A stretch of 64,000 bases of DNA from Streptomyces sp. NBC_00289 (GCF_041435115.1 NZ_CP108046.1:7130001-7194000), one strand, 5' to 3'; positions 33,581 through 43,505 are shown, counted from the first letter of the stretch. Made by a program: numbers and translations. Notes: generated by a model from the sequence alone, not told the origin.

Positions 33581-34400
33581 GGTCCGTCAGCGCAGCTGCC
33601 AGGACGGGCACCTCGCGCAGGAAACCGGCCAGCGTCGGAGTAGTCGTAGCAGCCGCGTTCAGGGCTTCGATGCGGGTGGTGACGCCGGCGGGACCGGTGC
33701 CGTCCAGGACAAACAACAGCCGTGGGAAGAGCGGATAGTGCCGCCGCCATTCTTCCTGCACCGGTTGCTGCTGGGTGGTCGCATAGCGGCGCCGGCGCCC
33801 CACAGGCATCGGCACGTAAGCGTGCAGGCGACCGTAGGAGGTGAGCTTCGCGGCCAGACGCTCCGGCCCCATCGTGGCCCGGTCGACCTCGACGAACGCC
33901 CGCAGCATCGCCCCAACCTCGCCCTCACGACCTCTCTTGTAGTACATCAGGGCGTCGGGGATGACGCCCTCGCCGCCCCCGACGGGGTGATATACCTCCG
34001 GGATCCAGTCCAGGGGGCGGCACAGCTCGCCGCGGCGGCGGGCCTCCTCGAGGAAGACGAGCGCGGTCTCTGTCACCGCCAGCGTGTGTCCCGCCCGCAG
34101 CCGCGCCGCAGTCGGATCGGCGATTGAATTCGGCGGCCGTCGCCCGCGCAACTCCGGCCACTCGCAAGCGATCCGCACACCATAGGAGGTGGGAAACCAC
34201 ACCCGTAGCCGCCCGGCCTGGGGCAGGGTGATGCGATCCACCAGCCCCTCCGCGCGCAGCTTGGCCATACGGCGCCGAGTCTGCTCGATGCGTGCCTCGG
34301 GAGCGATCACCCGGTGCATCTGGTCGGTGGTGGCCATTCGATACTGCACCAGTACTGCCAGCGCAAGCCGGTCGCCACGGCCGCCATCCAAGTCCGTCAT
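33504..34400 (-). CDS. Replication-relaxation family protein
   Basis: ATG 34400 with GGGAAGGGGG upstream; 298 aa. N-terminal winged-helix-like segment (LALAVLVQYRMATTDQMHRVIAP ... RRRMAKLRAEGLVDRI), then RVWFPTSYGVRIACEWPE and the central FVEVDRATMGPERLAAKLTSY, which fit the replication-relaxation family (PF13814) found on actinobacterial plasmids and conjugative elements. Presumed DNA-binding mobilisation or replication accessory. It is divergent from the Wadjet operon, and its 3' end abuts the TGCGCA array. Confidence 0.88.
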   Translation of the reverse strand: MTDLDGGRGDRLALAVLVQYRMATTDQMHRVIAPEARIEQTRRRMAKLRAEGLVDRITLPQAGRLRVWFPTSYGVRIACEWPELRGRRPPNSIADPTAARLRAGHTLAVTETALVFLEEARRRGELCRPLDWIPEVYHPVGGGEGVIPDALMYYKRGREGEVGAMLRAFVEVDRATMGPERLAAKLTSYGRLHAYVPMPVGRRRRYATTQQQPVQEEWRRHYPLFPRLLFVLDGTGPAGVTTRIEALNAAATTTPTLAGFLREVPVLAAALTDLRSKGPTERVWHPVQDPDRMVAWSQ

Positions 34401-34906
34401 CGCCGGACCCCCTTCCCGGGAACAGGTGGCGTCGTCTGCCCGGCGCCACGCGTACCGGCCACACCAACAGCCGACTGCGACCACACCCGCGACCACGACG
34501 CCCCGACCACGGTCACGATGCGACAACACTGCTCTCAACCGGGCTGATATCCCGCCTGATATCCCCGCCGACAACTGCCCGACCCCTCCCGGGCCGCAAC
34601 TGGCATATACGCAGGTCACCACGCCCGCGTCGGCATGGTCGGCAGCCCGACATCCCCCTCTGCACACCCCCACGCTCGCCCCGAACAGAAAAGAAGTGAA
34701 GGGGACGGCGGGCGAACGGGTGGGCGCGTGCCGCCGGGGGATCGGGCCGGGTGCTTCTCATGTTGCGCGTCGGCGGTCGCCTCCGCGCTCGTCCGCGCCG
34801 CAAGAAGCTGCGCGGACGAGGAACGGGACGGCAGGTAACAGCCGAAACGAGGCTGATTTTGCCGACATTCGCCGGAGTGTCAGTGGCGGTCCGTACGCTC
34901 GATGGC
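34401..34906. other. Divergent regulatory region, no gene
   Basis: Separates the replication-relaxation gene from the Wadjet-like operon. It holds a direct repeat CTGATATCCC (34544 and 34556, 12 bp apart) in a locally AT-richer patch, which could be a repressor site. No supported coding frame. Confidence 0.5.
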
Positions 34907-36523
34907 ATGGAGGGGGACGAACTACACGGGTCGCCGAGCGATGAAGAAACAGGTCGGGACAGTCGAGAAAGTGGCAGCGAAGCCTGGCAGCGGCTGAGTG
35001 CGTATGCCTATCTGAGCGCACCCGAGCGGCTGGAGTACGTCGCCGTGATGCGGCTGTTCTGCGGCACGTTGCTCGCAGATCTCGCCGCACCGGATGTGTT
35101 GGCGAAGCTGGCGCAGACCGGCGGGCCGGGGGCGGTGCTGGAAGCGGAGACACTGACTGCCAGGCTGGAGCAGCTCGTGCGGTGGGGCAATCTGCTGCGC
35201 AGTACGCACACCGTCACGGCCACCAGCATTGCCGAGTACCAGCGCTCCCGGTCGCGCTATCAGCTCTCCAAGCTGGGCGAGCGGGTGCAACGTGACGCGG
35301 ACGAGGTGCTCGCCGATGCGGATGCCGCGCGCGAGGTCAGCAGTGAACTGCTCACGCTCGTCGACCGGGGGCTGGGCGACATCGCCGTCATGGTCGCCGC
35401 ACCAGGCGGTGCAGACCCGCGGCAGGCACTGGAGAAGATCAGCACACTCTTCGTGCAGTTCGCCGAGTTCGCCGAGTCCGTGAGGGATTTCTACGCGTAT
35501 CTGGGTCAGGTGCTCGCCCGCTACGACCTCGACGGAGCCGAGTACCAGGGATTCAAGGAACTGCTGCTCGACTACGTGCAGGCGATCACCGAGGACGTGT
35601 CCTTCCGCGCGCCCCGTATCGCCGCGCATCTGCAGAAGATCTGGCCCCACTTGCCTGCCCTGCTGAGCAGTATCGACGCACACGCGGCGGGTCTCGGAGC
35701 CCTCTCCGAGGCGCTGCCAGAGACGCGGGTACAGCGCAGCCGGGGGCGGCAACTCGCCGACTGGGAGGGGCTGCGTGACTGGTTCGCCGACACCGACGGG
35801 CACGGCAGCCAGGTAGACCAGCTGCGGGACGCCACCCTGCGCGCCCTGCAGTCACTGCTCGCCAACGCCAAGCGGATGCTGCGTTCGGCGTCCGGGGAGA
35901 TGTCCCGGCGCAAGGACCTGCTCAGGCTCGCCGCCTGGTTCGACGCGGCGCAGCCCGACGAGGCCCACGACATCGCGGTCGCAGCCTTCGGGCTGTACGG
36001 AGCACGGCATCTGGGGGTGGCGCCCGATCCCGACGCGTCCGTGCCGGCATACGTGAGCTGGTGGACCGGGCCGGTCGTGGACGTGCCCGTGGCACTGCGG
36101 GAGCGCGGGAGCCGCGCCCCGCGCGGACGGGCCGCGATGGTCGAGGACCACAGCGAGCAGAAACGCCGTCTCATGGAGCAAGCGCGCGAACAGGCCGCCG
36201 CCCGACAGGCGGCGGCCGCAGAACTGCGCAGCGCGTCAGGCAGATTCGACCAGGTGAGGTTGGGCTCCGCGGCGCTGAGACTGCTGCTGGAACTCCTCGC
36301 TGCCGCTCTCGGCAACAGCCAACTACGCAAGGAGGAGGGTGATTTCCGGCTCGACGGCGCGCAAGCGGGCGATGCGGATCTGGGCATCAGGCTGGTGGCG
36401 TGGCGTACCCCGGGTCGGCACACACTCCTGCGATCCGTCGACGGCGAGCTGCTGGTGGACGATCTCACCCTGGCGGTCGAGAGCGCCTCCACACCAACCG
36501 CCGCCGAGGAGGCGAGCGCCTGA
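34907..36523 (+). CDS. jetA: Wadjet-like JetA (kleisin-type, TIGR02677/DUF2397)
   Basis: ATG 34907 (MEGDELHGSPSDEE); 538 aa. The conserved region starts at LSAYAYLSAPERLEYVAVMRLF, a winged-helix segment, followed by long helices (SRYQLSKLGERVQRDADEVL; MLRSASGEMSRRKDLLRLAAWFDAA). A DHSEQKRRLMEQAREQAAARQ helix lies near the C-terminus. By analogy with characterised JetABCD it would be the MukF-like kleisin bridging the SMC heads. No start-site Shine-Dalgarno is obvious. TGATG overlap with the next gene shows coupling. Confidence 0.87.
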   Translation: MEGDELHGSPSDEETGRDSRESGSEAWQRLSAYAYLSAPERLEYVAVMRLFCGTLLADLAAPDVLAKLAQTGGPGAVLEAETLTARLEQLVRWGNLLRSTHTVTATSIAEYQRSRSRYQLSKLGERVQRDADEVLADADAAREVSSELLTLVDRGLGDIAVMVAAPGGADPRQALEKISTLFVQFAEFAESVRDFYAYLGQVLARYDLDGAEYQGFKELLLDYVQAITEDVSFRAPRIAAHLQKIWPHLPALLSSIDAHAAGLGALSEALPETRVQRSRGRQLADWEGLRDWFADTDGHGSQVDQLRDATLRALQSLLANAKRMLRSASGEMSRRKDLLRLAAWFDAAQPDEAHDIAVAAFGLYGARHLGVAPDPDASVPAYVSWWTGPVVDVPVALRERGSRAPRGRAAMVEDHSEQKRRLMEQAREQAAARQAAAAELRSASGRFDQVRLGSAALRLLLELLAAALGNSQLRKEEGDFRLDGAQAGDADLGIRLVAWRTPGRHTLLRSVDGELLVDDLTLAVESASTPTAAEEASA

Positions 36524-37866
36524 TGCCTTTGCCCTCCGCCCACGACGTGGCACTGGCCGCCGAACGCCGTGCCGCCGCCCGTCTGTTGCTGGCCCACCCG
36601 CTGGTCACGAGCAACGGGCCACACAGCGACACCTTCCCACTGATCCGACGCCATGCCGACTGGCTCGCCCAGCGTTTCCAGCAGGTGTTCGGCTACCGGC
36701 TCCTCGTCGAGGCGTCGTACGCCCGTCTGTTCAAGGCGGGCCTGGGACCCGGCTCCGGCCACCGTCTGGAGCGGCCGTCCACCGGAACGCCGTTCACGCC
36801 ACGGACGTACGCCTACCTGACCCTCACCCTCTCGGTCCTAGTCACCGCACCGGAGCAGCTGCTGCTCTCCCAGCTCGTCGCCGACCTCAGGGCTGCCGCC
36901 GTGGACGCCGGGATCGAGGTCGGCGACATCGGTCGGCAGGCGGAGCGGCGTACGCTCGCCGCCGCGCTGCGCCAACTCGTCGACTGGGGCGTGCTGGTGG
37001 AGACCGAGGGCCAGGTCGCGGCCCTCGCCGAGGAGCGGGGTGGCGAGGCCCTGCTGACCGTGGACCGTGAGATCGCCCGCGCGATCGTCGCCGGACCGCT
37101 AACACAGAGCCGCGACGGAGCGGATCTCGTACGCCGGGCCGCCGACCCCGGCTTCGGGGGTCCGCGTACGTACGTCCGCAGACGTCTCGTCGAGACACCT
37201 GCCGTCCACCTCGACGACCTCACCAGCGCAGAGCGCGAATGGCTGCGGACCCGACAGCGACGTGAGTCCCAGGCTTTCTCCGAACTGCTGGGCCTGGAAG
37301 CCGAGATCCGCGCCGAGGGCATCGCCCTCGTCGACCCGGACGGTGATCTGACCGACCTGCATCTCCCTGGCACCGGCACTGTCGCTCAAGCGGCGCTGCT
37401 GCTCGTGGGACGGCTCGTCGATCGGCTACGCCCCGAGGGCCCCGGCCACCCGGCGGTGGGCGGGCGGCTGGTCATCGGCGTACCCGTCCCGGACAGACTG
37501 CTGCCCCAACTGCTCGATGAACTCGTCGAGGAGTACGGCGGGCGCAGCAACTGGCAGCGTGGCCTGGTGGAGGACCGGGACGCGTTGCTCGCCGCCGTTC
37601 TCGACCTGCTGGTCCGCATGCGCCTGATGGCGCCCGCCGGACCGGTGCGTGCCGACGGCCACAATCTGCCCGAGGGATATGAGGACGCGGCGCTGGACGG
37701 CCGGTCCGTCACGGACGTCTCGGGTGCGCGTAGCCGGCACGGTCCGGGTGGCTGGGTGCTGCTCGCCGCGGCCGCCCGCTTCGCCACCACCGTGGCCGTC
37801 GCCTCCCGTACCCAACCGTCCTCTGTGAACGACACCTCCCAGCAGCCCCAGGAGCCGACCCGGTGA
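36523..37866 (+). CDS. jetB: Wadjet-like JetB (MukE-type, TIGR02678/DUF2398)
   Basis: ATG 36523 overlaps the previous stop; 447 aa. The N-terminal ERRAAARLLLAHPLVTSNGPHSDTFPLIRRHADWLAQRF and the middle FTPRTYAYLTLTLSVLVTAPEQLLLSQL match DUF2398-type proteins. A winged-helix stretch (LRQLVDWGVLVETEGQVA) follows. Its stop overlaps the JetC start (GTGA). It is expected to dock on the kleisin and modulate the SMC ATPase. Confidence 0.87.
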   Translation: MPLPSAHDVALAAERRAAARLLLAHPLVTSNGPHSDTFPLIRRHADWLAQRFQQVFGYRLLVEASYARLFKAGLGPGSGHRLERPSTGTPFTPRTYAYLTLTLSVLVTAPEQLLLSQLVADLRAAAVDAGIEVGDIGRQAERRTLAAALRQLVDWGVLVETEGQVAALAEERGGEALLTVDREIARAIVAGPLTQSRDGADLVRRAADPGFGGPRTYVRRRLVETPAVHLDDLTSAEREWLRTRQRRESQAFSELLGLEAEIRAEGIALVDPDGDLTDLHLPGTGTVAQAALLLVGRLVDRLRPEGPGHPAVGGRLVIGVPVPDRLLPQLLDELVEEYGGRSNWQRGLVEDRDALLAAVLDLLVRMRLMAPAGPVRADGHNLPEGYEDAALDGRSVTDVSGARSRHGPGGWVLLAAAARFATTVAVASRTQPSSVNDTSQQPQEPTR

Positions 37867-40800
37867 ACCGCTCCCCTTCGCCGCACCGTTACCGCCTGCA
37901 CCGCGCCGGCATCCGCAACGTCTGGCAGTACGACGAGCAGGAGTTCTCCTTCGGCGACGGTCGCCTGCTGCTGCGCGGCAAGAACGGCGCGGGCAAGTCC
38001 AAGGCGCTGGAAATGCTGCTGCCCTACCTCCTCGACGGGGACGCCCGAGCTCTGGACGCCACCGGCACCGGCCGGACCACGCTCTTGTGGCTGATGCTCG
38101 ACGGCTTCGAGCAGACCAACCGGCTGGGCTATCTGTGGGTGGAGTTCGCGCGCACCGACGAGGAAGGCAGCGAGCAGCACCTCACCCTCGGCGTGGCCAT
38201 CCGTGCCTCCCAGTCGACCCGGACGGCCAAGCCGTTCTTCTTCGTCACCCCGCTACGGGTGGGACACGACCTGGACCTGGCCCCCGCCGGCCAGCCCCTG
38301 CCCGTCGACCGGCTCAAGTCGCTCGTCGGCCCAGAAAACGTCACCGAACGTGCCGTGGAGCACCGGGCCAGGGCCGCCCGCCGTTTGTTCGGCCTCGGCG
38401 ACCCGGCCCGCTACCGCAACCTGCTCCACCTGCTGCACCGGCTGCGCCGCCCCACCATCGGCGACCGCATCGACTCCGGTGGCCTGGTGTCCGTCCTCGC
38501 GGAGACGTTGCCCGCGCTCGACGACGAGGTCGTGGAGAAGGTGGCCCGGGGCCTCGACGACCTGGACGCCGTACGGACCGACCTCGGACGCCTGGAGCGG
38601 ACCGACGAGGCGCTGCGGACCTTCCTGACCGGTTACCGCGGCTACCTGCACGGCGCTTTGCGCCGCCGGGCCCAAGAGGTGCATGACGAACTGGAACAGC
38701 TGGCGGAGCACCGGCGTTCGGCCGGCGAGGCGGTGAAGAGTGCGGCGCGGCTTCGCGCCCACGAGGAGGAACTCGCAGCCCGCCTCGACGCCCTCAAGGC
38801 GGAGGAGGAGGCAGCTGAGACGGACCTGGCCGCCCTGTATGCCAGCGCCGCCTATCGCAGCCTGCGGGAACTCGGCGACAAACGAGCCACGGTGACCGCT
38901 CTGCACAGTGCCGCGGCGACCGCCTTCAAAGCCCTGCGCCAGGCCCACGGCAGTCAGGAGGAGACAGGACGGCGGCTGACCGAGGAAGCCGACAGGCTCG
39001 GCGCGGACCTGGTCGACCTCAGTACGGCACACGGCGAGATGCTGCGCGAGGCCGAGCGCGCCGGGCTCGACCCCGCCCACCTGGGCGAGCCCGCGCAGGC
39101 CACCGCCATCCCGGTCACGGAGGCGGCGGCAGCCCAACTGACCTCCCCAGAAGGCGACTTGCACCTCGTGCGGCACAGCGAAGTACTCTCCCTCGACACG
39201 CGGGCCTGCGCCGAGGCACTACACACCTGGGAGGCCCAACTAGGCGCCGCCGGGCCAGTGATCAGGAACCGCACCCGGACCGTGACCGAACTGACCGCCC
39301 TTATCCACACGACGCACCGGGCCCAACGAGAGGCGCAGCAGGCCGATGCCGCCCGGGAACGACTGGAGGAACAGGCGGACGACGCGCATGAGCGGGCCGG
39401 GCGCCGACGGGCGGAGACGGCACGCGCAGGGGTGGCGTACGCGGACGCTGTACGGACCTGGACCGAGCGGCTTCACAGTCTCACCGGCGTGGCCCTCGAC
39501 GCCATAGACGCCCTGACCGCCCACGACCCGGCGGAGGGCCCGTTGCCCGCCCATGCCCCCGACGAGGTGGCCGACACCGCCCGGTCGGTCGTCGAGTCAT
39601 GGCTGGCGGAACTGGCCGAGCAGCGTGACGCGCGGGCCGTGGCAATCCGCGAACTGACCGCCGAACGCGACCGCCTGCGGAACCAGCGCGACGATTGGGA
39701 GGTCCGCACCGACCCCGAGCCCACGCCTCCGCCCCACCGCTCGGCACCTCGCGCACCCGACACCGGAGCACCCCTGTACCGGCTCGTGGACTTCGCCGAC
39801 GGTCTGGAGCCGCCGGACCAGGCGAACCTGGAGGCGGCCCTCGAAGCGAGCGGGCTGCTCGACGCCTGGGTGTGCGCCGACGGCACCGTCCTGGAGGGGG
39901 CCACCAGGGACATCCTCCTCGCCCCTGGCGCTCCACCCGCCGGACCCACGCTCGCTGAAGTGCTACATCCGGTGGTGGCGCCGGACAGCGGGGTGACGGC
40001 AGGACAGGTCGAGCGCGTGCTCCGCGCGGTGGCGCTGGTCACGGACGCGGCCGCGGCTGGGACTGCGGAATCCGCGCTCGGCATGGACGGCTTCTGGAAA
40101 CTCGGCGTCGCCCGGGGCCGTCACATCAAGCAGACCGCCGAGTACGTCGGCGCGGAGGTGCGCGCCGAGACCCGCCGCCGGGCACTGGCCGAACTTGACC
40201 TCCAACTCGCCGGTAAACAGCAGGAGCTGGACGATCAGCAACGGCAGCTGCACATCCTCACGGCACACCGCACGCAGGCGGCCGACACCCTGAGCCACCC
40301 TCCCACGGGACGCACGCTGACCGACGCATGGGCACGCACCACCGAGGCCGAGCGCGCTGCACAGGTCCTGGCCGGCAAGGCGTCCACGGCCGCCCGCGAG
40401 GCCGAGCAGGCACGTGCCCGCGCGGTCGCCGCCCGGCGGGAGGCCGAGGCGACCGCGGGCGCGCACGACCTCCCCGTCGACCCGACGGCCCTCGACTCTG
40501 TACGCCTGTGCCTGGACCGTCTTGACACAGGCACCGAGCGGCTGCGCGGGCGACTGCGCGCGGTGGTCTCCTCTGCCGACGCTCACCGCCAGAATCGCGA
40601 AGGCTATGAGCGCGCCCTGACGTCCACCCGGGAAGCGGAGTCCGACTATGCCGGACCGCTCGCCCGCCTGGAGGCCGCCCGTCGCACGGTCCGGGGCCTG
40701 GAGGAGGCACTGGACGCGCCGGAACAAGAGATCCTCGCCCGCGAGGACGCGGCGAAGCGGCGGCTGGACGCGGTGGGGCGTCAACTTCCCCGAGCAGAGC

Positions 40801-42050
40801 GGGACGTGAATGCCGTACACGACGAACGCGTGCGCGCGGAGGAGGACGAGCGGGTACGGCGGGAGGCGCTGGCCCAGCAGGAGAGCGCGGCGGTCGAAAG
40901 CGGCGGGCGACTGCGTGCGGCACTGTCACTGCCAGGCGTGACCAGAGGCGCGGGCCTCGACATGCCGGTGACCGAAACAGCCGAGACTACCTCCACGGTT
41001 GCCTCCGACGAGGAAATCGAGGTACACGACCGCGCCAAGGCCCTGCGCCGACTCGTGACGGCCGTACGAGAACGCCTGGACGCCGAGCGGCGCGACCTCT
41101 CCGACACCGCCCTTCTCAACCGCCACACCGACCTGCGCGACCAGCTCTCCGGAGGGTACGACGCCACGCTGGAGGAGCACGACGGCATCAAGGTCTGCCG
41201 TCTCGTCGACGACCACGGACCGCAGGACATCGCCACGGTCGGCGAGCGCATCGCCGCCCAGGCGGCCGAGGCGCGTGAACGGCTGACGGAACGCGAGCGG
41301 GAGGTCTTCCAGCGGTTCCTGACGGGCGAACTCGGCGACCACCTCTCCTCCCAGGTGCTGGCCGCGGGCGCCCTGGTTGCCGCCCTGAACGGCACCCTGT
41401 CCACGGTCCGCACGTCACACGGCCTGGGCGTCACACTCGATTGGAAGCTGGCCGACGGCGTGGAAGCCGATGTCAAAGCGGCGGTCGACCTCCTCCGCAG
41501 CCCGTCCGGCCTGCGCACCCGCGACCAGTCCGAGCAGCTGCGCGATGTGCTCCAGCGCCGTATCGAGGACGCCCGCCGCGCCGATCCGGGCGCGGGCTAC
41601 GCGGCCCATCTGCGCACCGCCCTCGACTACCGCGACTGGTTCACCTTCACGCCCTGGGTGGTCAATGACGCCGCCCCGACCAGCCGCCGCAAGCTGTCCG
41701 GCCGCACCGGCCTGAGCCAGGGCGAGCAGCGCGTGCTGTCCTACCTGGTCCTGTTCGCCGCCGCGGCCGCCCACTTCACCAGTCTCGCCGACACGACCCC
41801 GCACGCACCCAGGCTGATCCTGCTCGACGATGCCTTCGCCAAGGTCGACGAACCCACCCACGCCCGCCTCGGCCGCATCCTGGTCGACTTGGACCTGGAC
41901 TTCGTCCTCACCAGCGAACGCCTGATCGGTAACTGGCCCGACGTGCCGTCGCTGCACATTTACGAGTGCCTGCGCGACCCGCACGTCAGGGGAGTGGCGA
42001 CCCTCCACTACACCTGGAACGGGCGACAGCGTCGGCTGGTGTCGGTATGA
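37863..42050 (+). CDS. jetC: Wadjet-like JetC (SMC/MukB-type ATPase, TIGR02680)
   Basis: GTG 37863; 1,395 aa. The N-terminal ATPase lobe has Walker A LRGKNGAGKSKALEML (about residues 38-53). Two long coiled-coil arms follow (about 270-620 and 770-1,150) around a hinge-like globular region (LYRLVDFADGLEPPDQANLEAALEASGLLDAW). The C-terminal lobe has signature GLSQGEQRVLSYL and Walker B PRLILLDDAFAKVDEPT. In the family this motor extrudes DNA loops and hands small circular DNA to the nuclease subunit. Confidence 0.93.
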   Translation: MNRSPSPHRYRLHRAGIRNVWQYDEQEFSFGDGRLLLRGKNGAGKSKALEMLLPYLLDGDARALDATGTGRTTLLWLMLDGFEQTNRLGYLWVEFARTDEEGSEQHLTLGVAIRASQSTRTAKPFFFVTPLRVGHDLDLAPAGQPLPVDRLKSLVGPENVTERAVEHRARAARRLFGLGDPARYRNLLHLLHRLRRPTIGDRIDSGGLVSVLAETLPALDDEVVEKVARGLDDLDAVRTDLGRLERTDEALRTFLTGYRGYLHGALRRRAQEVHDELEQLAEHRRSAGEAVKSAARLRAHEEELAARLDALKAEEEAAETDLAALYASAAYRSLRELGDKRATVTALHSAAATAFKALRQAHGSQEETGRRLTEEADRLGADLVDLSTAHGEMLREAERAGLDPAHLGEPAQATAIPVTEAAAAQLTSPEGDLHLVRHSEVLSLDTRACAEALHTWEAQLGAAGPVIRNRTRTVTELTALIHTTHRAQREAQQADAARERLEEQADDAHERAGRRRAETARAGVAYADAVRTWTERLHSLTGVALDAIDALTAHDPAEGPLPAHAPDEVADTARSVVESWLAELAEQRDARAVAIRELTAERDRLRNQRDDWEVRTDPEPTPPPHRSAPRAPDTGAPLYRLVDFADGLEPPDQANLEAALEASGLLDAWVCADGTVLEGATRDILLAPGAPPAGPTLAEVLHPVVAPDSGVTAGQVERVLRAVALVTDAAAAGTAESALGMDGFWKLGVARGRHIKQTAEYVGAEVRAETRRRALAELDLQLAGKQQELDDQQRQLHILTAHRTQAADTLSHPPTGRTLTDAWARTTEAERAAQVLAGKASTAAREAEQARARAVAARREAEATAGAHDLPVDPTALDSVRLCLDRLDTGTERLRGRLRAVVSSADAHRQNREGYERALTSTREAESDYAGPLARLEAARRTVRGLEEALDAPEQEILAREDAAKRRLDAVGRQLPRAERDVNAVHDERVRAEEDERVRREALAQQESAAVESGGRLRAALSLPGVTRGAGLDMPVTETAETTSTVASDEEIEVHDRAKALRRLVTAVRERLDAERRDLSDTALLNRHTDLRDQLSGGYDATLEEHDGIKVCRLVDDHGPQDIATVGERIAAQAAEARERLTEREREVFQRFLTGELGDHLSSQVLAAGALVAALNGTLSTVRTSHGLGVTLDWKLADGVEADVKAAVDLLRSPSGLRTRDQSEQLRDVLQRRIEDARRADPGAGYAAHLRTALDYRDWFTFTPWVVNDAAPTSRRKLSGRTGLSQGEQRVLSYLVLFAAAAAHFTSLADTTPHAPRLILLDDAFAKVDEPTHARLGRILVDLDLDFVLTSERLIGNWPDVPSLHIYECLRDPHVRGVATLHYTWNGRQRRLVSV

Positions 42051-43348
42051 GCGACCCTCGTGCGCGGGAAGCGGCGACTCCTCTGGACGCCGAGACGCTT
42101 GCCTTTCTGACCCGGCCCGGCCTCGCCCGCCTCCGGACGGCCGCCCGAACCCGTCTCGAACGCAACGGTCTGCAGCCGAACGGCACGATCAGGCTTCAGC
42201 GTCTAACCGCACAGGAACGCGAGGACCTCTCCCTGCTCCTTGCGAAACCAATCACCACCTCCACCGCCACGATCCATCTGCTGGACCTGGACACCCGCCT
42301 GCGCACCAGCGCGGTCGGCCGCGGTCTGGCCGAGACCTTGACAGCACTGGGCCCGGCCCTGACCGACCGCCGGGCGGCCCGGGACGCAGCGGCGGCGCAA
42401 CGCGCCGGCCTGTGGTCCGCGGCCGAAGCGGCCCTCGCCGCCACCCCACTGGCCCCCCACCCGTGGACGGCCCGGTGGCTGGAGGAGATACGACGCGCAG
42501 GGACGCTCGCCCGCCAAGACCAGCACACCGCGACCACCATCCTCCACCAGGCGATCCGAACCCTGGCCACGCTCTTCCCCGGCCCGCACGCGGAACCCAC
42601 CCCGGCCGTCTGGGGCCGCGGCGAACTCGCCACCCGCACCACCGGCTCGGCCCACGGCCTGGACGACGGCACCCTGCTCTCCCGCCTGGTCCTGCGCGGC
42701 ATCGCCCTGGCATCCGACACCCACGTCCCCGCCGACGCACCGGGCCGCCGGACCCTGTGGCGCCAGGCCTCGGTCACCCCGGACGAGGTGTCCAGCACAG
42801 TCCTCAGCTACGGCCTGCGACCAACAGGCGCGAGCTGGGGCGAGAAAACCCTGCAAGAACGCGCGGACCACAACCTGGAGACCCACCTCACCCTGCGCGA
42901 ACTGCGCACCCTGCACCTCGAGATGCCACCCCGCACCCAGATCCACGTATGCGAGAACCCACGCGTGGTCGAAGCCGCTGCCGACGCTGGCTGCACCGCA
43001 ACCCTGATCTGCACTTCCGGCAGCGCGACGACGGTCGTCCGCACCCTGCTCGACGCGCTGGCCGCCGCCGGATGCGCCTTCACATACCACGGTGACTTCG
43101 ACTGGCCGGGGATCACACTGGCCAACCGCGTCGTGGAGCGGTACAGCGCGCAGGCATGGCACATGAGCGCAAAGGACTACGAGTACCTCGCGACCCGCAC
43201 CCAGGTACACGGCACCCCGCAGCTTCTCCTCACCGGTCCGCGCGTGGAAGCCGTATGGGATAAGGAACTGGCACCGACCATGGACGCCCTGGGCATCGCC
43301 CTGCACGAAGAGGCGGCGCTCGACCTGCTTCTGGAGGACCTCACCTGA
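42047..43348 (+). CDS. jetD: Wadjet-like JetD (Toprim nuclease, TIGR02679/DUF2399)
   Basis: ATG 42047 overlaps the JetC stop; 433 aa. The C-terminal Toprim-like domain shows the acidic set expected for a topoisomerase VI-like nuclease: E303 in HVCENPRV and D350/D352 in YHGDFDWPG. The N-terminal half is helical and specific to the TIGR02679 group. It is expected to cut plasmid DNA when the JetABC motor stalls on a small circle. It ends 52 bp before attR. A homologous 3' remnant lies at the opposite border (10015-10167). Confidence 0.9.
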   Translation: MSDPRAREAATPLDAETLAFLTRPGLARLRTAARTRLERNGLQPNGTIRLQRLTAQEREDLSLLLAKPITTSTATIHLLDLDTRLRTSAVGRGLAETLTALGPALTDRRAARDAAAAQRAGLWSAAEAALAATPLAPHPWTARWLEEIRRAGTLARQDQHTATTILHQAIRTLATLFPGPHAEPTPAVWGRGELATRTTGSAHGLDDGTLLSRLVLRGIALASDTHVPADAPGRRTLWRQASVTPDEVSSTVLSYGLRPTGASWGEKTLQERADHNLETHLTLRELRTLHLEMPPRTQIHVCENPRVVEAAADAGCTATLICTSGSATTVVRTLLDALAAAGCAFTYHGDFDWPGITLANRVVERYSAQAWHMSAKDYEYLATRTQVHGTPQLLLTGPRVEAVWDKELAPTMDALGIALHEEAALDLLLEDLT

Positions 43349-43400
43349 ACCTCTGAAGGACACCGGCAGACCAGACGACGCGATATGAGTTGAGTCTGTC

Positions 43401-43427
43401 CCCGGCGTACAGCCCGACTCGTCTGCC
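43401..43427 (+). other. attR: 27-bp copy of the rnpB 3' end
   Basis: Identical to 9575-9601 and not part of any RNase P RNA here (no upstream rnpB sequence). This marks the right end of the island. The next bases (GCGGCTCTGCC) loosely resemble those after attL (GCGGCTTCGCC). Confidence 0.9.
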
Positions 43428-43505
43428 CCCACCCGCGGCTCTGCCCTCCCCTACGACCTGGTCGGCCGTTGGCCCGCCGTCTCCTCTGCCTTGGGCGCGG
43501 ACGCC

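Larger units (their letters stand above)
9602..43427. mobile_element. 33.8-kb genomic island integrated at rnpB
   Basis: Bounded by the exact 27-bp direct repeat of the rnpB 3' end. Content is accessory: DUF2075 protein, FxLD lanthipeptide run, IS701-family insertion, replication-relaxation gene with iteron-like repeats, Wadjet-like operon, pseudogene debris. Flanks are housekeeping-like. No tyrosine or serine recombinase, excisionase, Tra or FtsK-like transfer gene is recognisable inside, so the element looks immobilised or dependent on a helper. Several parts have lower GC and AT-rich patches unlike the flanks. Confidence 0.85.
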
